Source: Mytilinidion resinicola
Lineage: Eukaryota > Ascomycota > Dothideomycetes > Mytilinidiales > Mytilinidiaceae
NCBI RefSeq assembly: GCF_010093595.1
Contig: NW_022985446.1
Span: forward strand, 186,001 to 250,000
DNA: 64,000 bases
Direction of reading: 5' to 3'
Within the stretch, counting starts at the first letter, position 1, and each line of letters starts with the position of its first letter. Position numbers and translations under genes: made by a program. Under the pieces are notes generated by a model. It was given only the letters and a program-made list of their open reading frames with translations. It was not told the DNA's origin and made no database searches. Shown here in pieces: positions 54,374 through 64,000 of the stretch.

Positions 54374-57273
54374 TTAGTCTTGGTGGCCATGGGGGAATTG
54401 AAGGGGCGCAGTCTGTTGGGCCTGAGGCTGGGGTCGAGGTCGAGGTTTTGCATCTTCTCTAGTGAAGTCTAGCTTCTGGATCACGGCCGTGGTAGCTTTC
54501 TTAGCACTGGGGCCCGCAAGATAGATTACTATCCTGTTGCCGCGTGAGGTAACACAAGCCGCAAAGCTATTGGCAGAGGGCCTACCATTGCCGAGAAATG
54601 ATGAGATTCGGGTTTCGTGTGAAAGGGTCGGAGCCCAAGATTGCGGAATATTTGCAGGCAAACGGAAAAATTGGACGAAATATTTTCCGTTCCTCTTCAT
54701 TAATAATACACCTGCACTGATCTCTCGTATGAATGAACCCTGGATGACCCCCTTCAACTGGAACTGGACTAGTTCGAGGGCTGGAGGTTGAGTTCCAAAC
54801 TGTTCGCATATTACTGAGCCATTCCCGTGGGTATCGATCGTAATAAACAGGGGCTTCCTCAGTCCCACCAAGTTAGGATGCCTGTCGTTGCAAAGGAGGA
54901 GATCTGCTCCCCTGTCGTCCGTTCCCTGTTTCTGCAAATTTCAGACTCGGCATTGATTAGGGGTATGAAAAAGGTAACGCTTACAAAAGGACTGTGGCAT
55001 TCCCTACGTGTGGAGCGATCTCGTATAGTACGTACTACCCATGAATACCAGTGGTCCGTCTTGTGAGAGCGTGACCATGCGAATATCATAGAGCCATCGG
55101 GGCTGAAAGATGCTGCCCGAACATCTCGAGCATCCTTCAAGATGAAGTCCCATTCACGACTTCCCGTACGAAGATATGCTAGTTGGGAGTGACACCTAAC
55201 AAGTAAATCTCCATTTTTCGAAACTTGGATGCGTTCGGCGGCATCCCCGGGTGTTTCAGGTGTCTGGCCAGGGGGGAGTTTTGCTACTTGGTCATTTCTA
55301 TTAGAAGCTCTAGGAATATCCGCTATGTTGACCAGAACCACCTTCCATTTAATCAGCAAAAATTAAGAAAGGTGACGACAAATCCAGATACTGCTTACCT
55401 GATAATGGCTTGCGCTCTGTCCTTTCAGCAATATTGCGCAATAAGGTTCTGCTATTTCGATGTCAATTACCTCGCCAAACGAACTTCTATACTTCTCGAT
55501 GGCCTTGAAATGTGTTGACATAGCCCAAGTTTGATGATCAACATCAAGGGCAAAGACTGTGTCTCGGACCCAGAACATCGCAAACTTCCCAAGTGTAGAG
55601 ATTCGAGCGCTGATCCCCTTTTCGGGAGACTTCGTGATCTTGTGGCTGTGAAATGAAGGCTTTGCATAATTCGGCTCCGTGGTTGCTCTTTTTTCCATAA
55701 TTTCGAGTGCGTCTCGATATGGAGGGACCCAACCACAACGATCGACCCAGTTGTGCTCATTGAACTTCTGGATGAGCTCTTCCAAGGCTACTACGGTATC
55801 TTCCGCTGTCTTCCGCTGTTCTGGCCTAGTTTTTAAGAGACCTAGGGCCACTAGCTTCCATTGGCATACCCATTCGACTCCCTCTTCATCCCACTCATCA
55901 AATAGGTCGGAAAATGCCGGTTTCAGCTCAGCTAGCCCCTTTGAGTTTGAGAATTGGTAGAATAGGCATTCGTACTCTTTTGCCCCGGGTCGGCGCGTGT
56001 CTCTAAGTTTTCTAACCCCTTCAGAACCGGCGCGTGCAAACGCGAGGATCTCAAGCATAATACATCCGAACGACCACATGTCCGCAGAGCAGTTGATCCT
56101 TCCTCCTGGTTGGACTTCAGGACCGTGGTAGACACCTGGCACAAGGTCTCGCACGGTCCCTGTTTCACCAGGAGCTCGATGTAAGATATGTGAGAATTCA
56201 AAATCCGTAATCTTCCATGTGTATTGGCCCAGGCTCTCATGAAAAATGAGGATGTTTTTTGGTTTCAAATCGCCGTGAATAACTTTGCGTACTCCATTTC
56301 CTATCTCTGTGATGCCAAGGTGACACCAGGCAAGGGCTTTGGCAATTTCGTGGGCATTGTTGATCAGGACTGTTGGTTTGAGGGTCCCGACCCTGCATTT
56401 TTCGGAGAGCAATAACAAATCTTCAAGGTCGCAGTGTGCAGCATCAAAGACTAAAAGGCCGCAGTTGTCGGCAATAATTGCCGCAATGTTGAGAACGACG
56501 TTTGGGTGTGGTTGCGTAGCCGACCGAAGTCTTTGAAGGTTCGTCACCTCGGAATGAAAGTAATCCCTGATGCTGTGCTTCTTCACAGCAAATAGGCGAT
56601 ATTGCTGTCGCAACGAATGAGGGTTTAGCACGTGGTAGATCGAGCAGAAGTTTTCCCATACCTCGATTTGTATTGGCTGCCTATCGGGTCTGTGTTTCAA
56701 GCATCCATTTGCGATCCACCCAATGGAAACCGTCGATTTGCTATCTTTGTTACCGTACACGACCGTCTTGAGAGAAAAAGGAAGACGAGCATATTTCTGC
56801 ATCTCGTCCTTTGGCTGGCTTTTAGGTAATACACATAACTGGATGGGTAAAAACCGAAACTGTTGTCGCGCAAACTCCCCATTTTTTTCCGAACGAGAGA
56901 AATGGGTCGTGAGATCCTCCTCTGTCAGTGGCAGATCTGTATCAGTAAAGGGAAGACTTGAAAGATTGTTCGGGAACGATCCTATCCATGCGAGTATGGA
57001 TATTGTTTTGAGACTCTTGCGAAGGCTGGCTATCTTTTCGTCGTCGCTCAGGCGGAGCTCATCTATAAGCCTCGAGAAGAAGCTGCCAGTTCCGTTGGGG
57101 TTTTCAGCGGTCCATAATGTCCAGAGATTGTCCTCGGTAATGAAATCAGAATCCGGATCGTTTTCGAAAGGCCTTTCCATGCGCTCTCCCAAGCCTTTAG
57201 AGATATCACCCCACAGCGCAGGAACGCCCGGTTTGGGACGGAGACCCAACCTATCCAAGAAGTCCCTTGGCAT
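54374..57273 (-). CDS. protein kinase-domain protein with DFE motif and propeller-like tail
   Basis: Exons 57273-55399, 55341-54985 and 54931-54374, phase 0 throughout, give 929 aa. The N-terminal 200 residues are a helical region common in fungal HET-type kinases. Kinase landmarks: Lys231 in FAVKKHSI, Glu242 in HSEVTNLQRL, catalytic HGDLKPKN at 333-340, DFE (not DFG) at 357-359, GPE at 384-386 and SADMWSFGCIMLEIL. No clear glycine-rich loop is visible. The C-terminal 350 residues show beta-propeller-like strands (FAMFWVRDTVFALDV, RAASFSPDGSMIFAWS). The catalytic Lys and Asp are present but the DFG Gly is Glu, so activity is uncertain. It converges on the CorA-like gene with 27 bp between stops. 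Confidence 0.82.
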
Positions 57274-57988
57274 GATTACGTAGCTTGGTTACATAGTGTC
57301 GTATGTGTAGGTTTTATAGGTGCCGGAGCTCGAAGAGCAGAGCAGCCTGTCCGTATGGTGCCATGTAATTAAAGCTGCGCGGCTGAGCTGCATGAAGAAG
57401 AGCCAACGATAGGAAATTGCGGCGTTAGGCAGCCGGAGTGTCCAAAGCGGCTCCATACGCGGCCAGACCAAGTGTGGCTTGCTGCCCCTGAGACATATTG
57501 CCTTCTAAGTGATGGTTCGGATGGATTGCACATGCTGGTGAAGGATAAGTGATTGAGGGCTCGTGCACGATAGGTGCGGGACGCGGGCTCGTCTGAATTA
57601 GATTAGAGCCATTAGGAAAATGCACCGGACACAAATGGGTAGGAGGGCGATTATTTATCCCGGGATACCTAGGTAGAATACGCGGTGGTGAGCTCAATTC
57701 TCATGATGCATCACGTGCCTAAACGCTATACGGTTTGGGCAGTAATATCGGAAAGGCTTCGATTGTGTGAAGACTGGATGTAAGTCATATTTACATAGCG
57801 AGAAATCTAGGACGATATGCACAGAAGCAACCTGGGTAGTGCGCCGTTGGTATATACAGATTGATGCATCCATATATACAGTTCCTCCTCATACACGGAA
57901 ACACGTTCTCTTCATCAAGGCTAACTCGCTCCCCAAGAATCAGCATGCTATTTCTAATTCCCCAGAACGCCCATCCTTTGATAATAAT
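57274..57988. other. intergenic stretch
   Basis: Kinase promoter and 3' region of the desaturase gene. A plus frame starting at 57767 runs antisense through the desaturase and is rejected. Confidence 0.5.
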
Positions 57989-59273
57989 TCATCTCACTCC
58001 CGCAATCTCACTCCCCTCATTCGCCCCCAACTCCTCAATCCCCCAGCCCCCTCCCCCACCAACCCTCCTACCCCCTTCCGCTCTCTTAACCCGACACCAC
58101 AGCCCAACCTCCTTATCCCATATAAACTGCCAAATAACATATACCCAGCTCTTATGACACGGCAGCCCATCATAGAACTCACTCGCGAGCCGATTCAACG
58201 CCGGCAGCTTCGTCCACGGCACAGCCGGGAAATCATGATGCTCATTATGCAGCCCCACATTATACGTCAACAGATTCAGCGGCCCGTAATACGAGAACGT
58301 CTCCGGCACGGGCGCCAGTGTCGCAGGGTCCTTCGCGCCCGCGGGCTGGCGGTCGAACACGTAGTGCTCGGCGATGAAGTGGCCGGCGCAAGGGTGGAGG
58401 GAGCCGGCGAGGAAGGAGGAGAGGATGAGGTAGGCGAGGGCGCGGCCGGAGGCCACGCTCACGAGGACGTAGTCGAAGGCGACCTGGGCGATGATGTTGA
58501 AGGCGTGGATGCGGGTGAGGGGCAGCTGGTAGACCATCATGGGTCGCAGGGCGTAGAAGAGGATCTGGAAGGTGCAGAAGAAGGCTTTGCCGGCGACCGA
58601 GTCGAGGAAGAGGGCTTCGAGGCGGGTGGGCAGGTCGGTGTCGAGGCCGTCGACGCCGAGGGATTTGTGGTGGGTTAGGTGGTATGGCTGTGATTTGAGG
58701 TTAGTAATTATAAATAGATAACGATAAGGTGCTCTTGTGGATTTCAAGTGTCATACCCTAAACGAAGCACTGTATGGTATCCCAATGGGAAGATTTGCGA
58801 AGACGGCGAATACACGGTTTGCTAGCGGAGATCGGAAAGCTAGGTTGTGCGAGATTTCGTGGATGGCGAGGAACAGATTCTGGTTCGCGGTCGCGCCGAT
58901 TATGTATGCAGTAAGGAAGAATGGCCATGAGAGCACTGGGGTATCTCGAAGGAGGTATGCGCAGAGGACTTGGAGGGAGACGACCCCGGCGACGACATAT
59001 TTGGTGAGAGGCTCAGGGCCGCAGAGCTTCGTGACCTGGAGGACATCAGCTTCTTCGGCTTGGTGTATGTGAGGGGGTGTATACCTCCGGATGAGCCTTG
59101 ATTATGGCCATCCGTCGTGTCCGGTGCGGCTCCTCGGTGTATGTCCAGAAGAACTGGTCGTTTTCAGACTTCGTGAGAGTAGAGGCCAGCTTTCTTCCTC
59201 CATTGGCGGTGGTGGAAAGCCTCCTTGGGGCCTTCTTTGGCTGGACAGTCGCGGTAGTGACAGAAGAACGCAT
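57989..59273 (-). CDS. sphingolipid delta-4 desaturase
   Basis: Exons 59273-59085, 59035-58757 and 58687-57989 give 388 aa. The N-terminal lipid-desaturase motif reads NDQFFWTYTEEPHRTRRMAI and IIKAHPEVTKLCGPEPLTKY. Three histidine boxes bind the di-iron centre: HEISHN, HLTHHKSLG and HNEHHDFP. Membrane helices occupy VVAGVVSLQVLCAYLL, FFLTAYIIGATANQNLFL and later segments. The enzyme introduces the delta-4 double bond into ceramide, a step toward glucosylceramide in filamentous fungi. The Gly-rich C terminus is not conserved and ends at an AT-rich region. Confidence 0.93.
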
Positions 59274-61362
<2,089 letters not shown>

Positions 61363-61681
61363 CTTTGCTGTCTTTTGTGTAGTGGAGAAGTGACGGTGGA
61401 GCGAGCAACATGTTTTCTTTAGCCCCACCACATGATCCATCACCGAAGCCAGCACACGGCATTTGCGGAGTTGAATAATACGGGATACTGCAGCTAACCC
61501 TTAAATTTCAACTGATCTAACTTACTTGTCGTATACCGTATAGAAGAGATAAATCCAATTCCTCGCCTAAACCTTCCCTCAATCACCAGTGACGTCTAAC
61601 TAACAATTCCGTACCTTCACCTACCTCAAGTTCCTCCAGACACAACCACCACCGGCGCCAATGCTATGCTCCCAATGAGGA
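61363..61681. promoter_or_regulatory. divergent promoter, MAP2 and J-protein gene
   Basis: 319 bp between divergent start codons, with C/A-rich leader sequence before 61682. Confidence 0.45.
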
Positions 61682-62572
61682 ATGCCACTCCGCCTCTTCC
61701 CTCTGCCACGTCCGCAGGCTCACACATATCCACCATGCCTCCGCCCTCGTCTCCTCCCCCCCTCAACCACCTCCAAACCGCGGCCCTTCCACGCATCCAC
61801 CGCTCTCAAAACGGATAACCCCCTCCCCAACCACTACGAAATCCTCGAACTCCAGCCCTCCGCCTCCGCCCCCGAGATCAAGCGCCAATTCTTCGCCCTC
61901 TCCAAACTCCACCACCCAGACCGCAACCCCGCCGACCCCACCGCCTCGACCCGCTTCGTGCGCCTCTCCGAAGCCTACCACGTCCTCTCCTCCCCCGCCA
62001 AACGCTCCGCCTACGACGCGCAGTACCACGCCCGCCTCGCGCCCGCCACCGCGCGCCACACCCAGCACACCGGCAGCTTCTCCTCCGCGGGCTACGCAGG
62101 CTCGCGCCCGCCCAGCGGCCTGAGCCGGCGACGCACGCAGTTCCGGGGCCCGCCGCCCTCGTTCTACAGAGCGGGCGGGTATGGCGCGCACGGCTCCAAG
62201 CGAACCACAGGACACGCCCACTCGCACGCTCATGAACCCTCAGGACAGCCGGACGCAGACGCGTCGACGAGCACGGCGGGCGGGTTTTCGCCCGGGCAGC
62301 AGCACCACGGTGCCGCGGTGCCGCACTTCGACCACCGCGGGCACCGGCGCACGCACGAGGGCGTGTCGCAGCATTTTGCGCGCAAGGCGGAGCGCGCGGG
62401 GGCGCATTTCGCCGAGGACCTGGCGGGGAGCAGCGGGAGCATGCTGTTTAACTTTGTGGCGGTGGGGAGTGCGGTCGTGGTGATTATGCTGAGCGCGGTG
62501 TGGTTTCGGCGGGATGGTGGGGAGGCGGGGAGGAGGGCGAAGGGGAGGGGGAAGGAGAAGGAGGGGGGTTGA
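61682..62572 (+). CDS. mitochondrial J-domain protein, C-terminal membrane anchor
   Basis: A single exon of 296 aa. The first 40 residues are Pro/Arg-rich without acidic residues, a mitochondrial presequence (RPRLLPPSTTSKPRPFHAST). The J domain follows at about residues 50-115: NHYEILELQPSASAPEIKRQ, HPD at 78-80, and FVRLSEAYHVLSSPAKRSAY. A Gly/His/Ser-rich middle leads to one membrane span (LFNFVAVGSAVVVIMLSAVW) and a basic tail. J-domains stimulate Hsp70 ATPase; here a matrix or inner-membrane partner is likely. The layout is reminiscent of DNAJC30-like proteins, but the assignment to that subfamily is not firm. Confidence 0.85.
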   Translation: MPLRLFPLPRPQAHTYPPCLRPRLLPPSTTSKPRPFHASTALKTDNPLPNHYEILELQPSASAPEIKRQFFALSKLHHPDRNPADPTASTRFVRLSEAYHVLSSPAKRSAYDAQYHARLAPATARHTQHTGSFSSAGYAGSRPPSGLSRRRTQFRGPPPSFYRAGGYGAHGSKRTTGHAHSHAHEPSGQPDADASTSTAGGFSPGQQHHGAAVPHFDHRGHRRTHEGVSQHFARKAERAGAHFAEDLAGSSGSMLFNFVAVGSAVVVIMLSAVWFRRDGGEAGRRAKGRGKEKEGG

Positions 62573-62937
62573 GCTGAGGGTGGCGAAACTATGCTTGTCT
62601 AGTAACTGCGAATCGTGGCTGGATTGGGTGCATATGGAAGGAAGGGAGGGAGCTGTATATATGGGTATAGAGGATATACTGCCGGCGTCATACGGAGGCA
62701 TATATTGATATCAAGAAGTGGCTTTTGAACAGGTTCACGATGTTTGATATGTGGGACTGGAAAGGCGCTTGCATACAGATTCTAAGCCGACTGTTGATAC
62801 ATGCCAAAACACACCCACAAAAGCATGGCCAAAAAAACGTCACAGAAGCAACATGTTTTCAATCCCAATTCATGCCAACTGAACTCATTCATCTCCCCTC
62901 TCCATGTCTATCGCTAAATATACAGAGTATAAGACGC
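62573..62937. other. convergent spacer
   Basis: Between the J-protein gene (plus) and POR1 (minus). No feature beyond AT-rich 3' ends. Confidence 0.5.
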
Positions 62938-64000
62938 TTAACCCTCGAAGGTGAAGCTGGTGCCGAACTTGTGGCCAGCCTCGTTGAATTTTTGGGTATC
63001 AAAGGAGCCGCCGATGCCGAAGGTCAGGCCAGAGTTAACCTTGGTGTTGTAGGCGAGGGAGGCGATGCCGCGGTCGTTGATCTTGGCCTGTAGTAGATGG
63101 GGTTAGCGAAGCTCGCAATTGCGGAAGACCACTACTCAGTAGACTACTAGCTGTTGTGATTTGGACGTACCTTAGCGAAGGAGAGAGGATCGATCTTGTA
63201 CTTGCTGGCAAGCTCAATTCCGACGGCGGTGCCAGTCTTGGCGTCGTAGGTGGCCTTGGTACCGGCTTCGACAGACTTGTTGACCTTGTGGTAGTACGAG
63301 GCGGCGAAGATGTTGAAGTTGTTCGTGGCAGTAACCGCAGCAGTGTATGTCGGGGTACTGTAACCAACGGCGGCGGAGTACTTGGTGACAGCAGCCTTCT
63401 GGACATCGTATGCGACCTCGCCACCGACGAGGAAACCCTCATGGCCAACAACAATATCCGCGAGAGCGGTAATCTTACCAGACGGCTGGTAGTCGAGGAA
63501 CGCCCGGCTGTGGAACTGCTGTTGCTTGAAGTAGATGTTCAACTTCTGGCCCTTGTTCCCGGAGGCGGGGCTGAAGTTGTTGAGGACCTCAACCTTCAAG
63601 TCCTTGGCGAATGAGTCTGCGAGCTCGACCTTGGTGTTCAGGACGTTGGCCGTGTTCCACGATTGGATAATGCTGATGCCTGCGCCATTGCGCGTCAGTC
63701 GACCATGTAAACCAACAAATCGCCCACTGGGCGATTGTGTGTGTTGAAACAACGAGAGATGTGCGGTTCGCGAAGAATACACGGGTATCGATAAGGCGGA
63801 ATGAGAGTGAAAGTATGTACCGTTCTGGATGCCTTTCTTGGCTTCGAGCTGTAACAACGCGTTAGACCTAGGACTGGCATTGGCGATGGGCAATTGGGAG
63901 AAGCAGCTTACAGATGAAGAAATAGGACCATCGTGCGCCGAGGTGCCCTTGGCGGTGAAGTTGACACCATCCGGGGTCTTCAGCTTGACCTCGAGAGCGG
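62938..64000 (-). CDS. POR1: mitochondrial outer-membrane porin (VDAC), 5' partial
   Basis: Exons visible in coding order: from the right edge down to 63912, then 63848-63821, 63679-63171 and 63087-62938. The start codon lies beyond the window. Beta-strand blocks typical of fungal porin are present: VNFTAKGTSAHDGPISSS, LEAKKGIQNGISIIQSWNTA, LADIVVGHEGFLVGGEVAYD and GLTFGIGGSFDTQKFNEAGH, ending FGTSFTFEG. The strand alternation and C terminus are those of the eukaryotic porin-3 family, which forms the voltage-dependent anion channel. The 28-nt exon at 63821-63848 is required to keep phase. Confidence 0.94.

Noticed and set aside
57767..58678. 303-codon plus frame
   Set aside because: Antisense to the desaturase, whose histidine boxes establish the minus strand as coding.

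Overview
The window is nuclear DNA of a filamentous ascomycete (Pezizomycotina). Most genes carry one to six introns of about 45-100 nt with GTAAGT/GTATGT-type donors, CTAAC/CTGAC-like branch sites and CAG/TAG acceptors. The recognisable proteins (Ecm33, Sur7 family, Tca17, Ccz1, Cia1, nuclear complex I PSST) are fungal in type. I cannot name the genus. Coding regions are on both strands, and there are no operons or CRISPR arrays.

Layout. 0-3.3 kb: a TPR-CHAT protein whose 5' end is missing, behind an AT-rich edge and a 27-bp tandem repeat. 3.3-11.5 kb: a sparse, GC-rich stretch holding ECM33 and an unrecognised 328-aa protein. 12-18 kb: dense housekeeping genes, namely RPS14, AFG1, the TRAPP subunit TCA17 and complex I PSST. 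18-26 kb: an accessory-looking stretch with two BTB/POZ genes, a SWIM+RING ubiquitin ligase candidate, three copies (one at 12 kb) of a small inverted-repeat element, and a degenerate dispersed repeat. 26.5 kb: an intron-containing tRNA-Pro(CGG). 27.8-40 kb: a mitochondrial SAP-domain protein, FMT1, CCZ1, ADE13, a SUR7-family protein and PCT1. 40-43.5 kb: gene-poor. 43.5-51 kb: a TCP11/SOK1-type protein, CIA1 and an amino-acid permease. 51.5-57.3 kb: a second accessory-looking cluster with a 67-aa four-exon protein, a CorA-like protein and a large kinase with a non-canonical DFE motif. 58-64 kb: the sphingolipid delta-4 desaturase gene, MAP2, a J-domain protein and the mitochondrial porin POR1, which runs off the right edge.

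How genes relate. Mitochondrial function recurs (AFG1, PSST, FMT1, SAP protein, J-protein, POR1), as does membrane or wall biology (ECM33, SUR7 family, PCT1, desaturase, CCZ1, TCA17). These are independently transcribed neighbours, not a pathway cluster. Divergent pairs sharing short promoters are TCA17/PSST, FMT1/CCZ1, ADE13/SUR7 and MAP2/J-protein. CorA-like and kinase genes converge with only 27 bp between stop codons.

The most unusual content is the inverted-repeat element family, with two copies inside host introns, together with the in-frame stop before a conserved-looking tail in the first BTB gene. Also notable are the TPR-CHAT protein with an intact His/Cys pair and the small-protein/CorA/kinase cluster. 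Exon coordinates were derived by hand from splice consensus, phase and family similarity. No database search was run.
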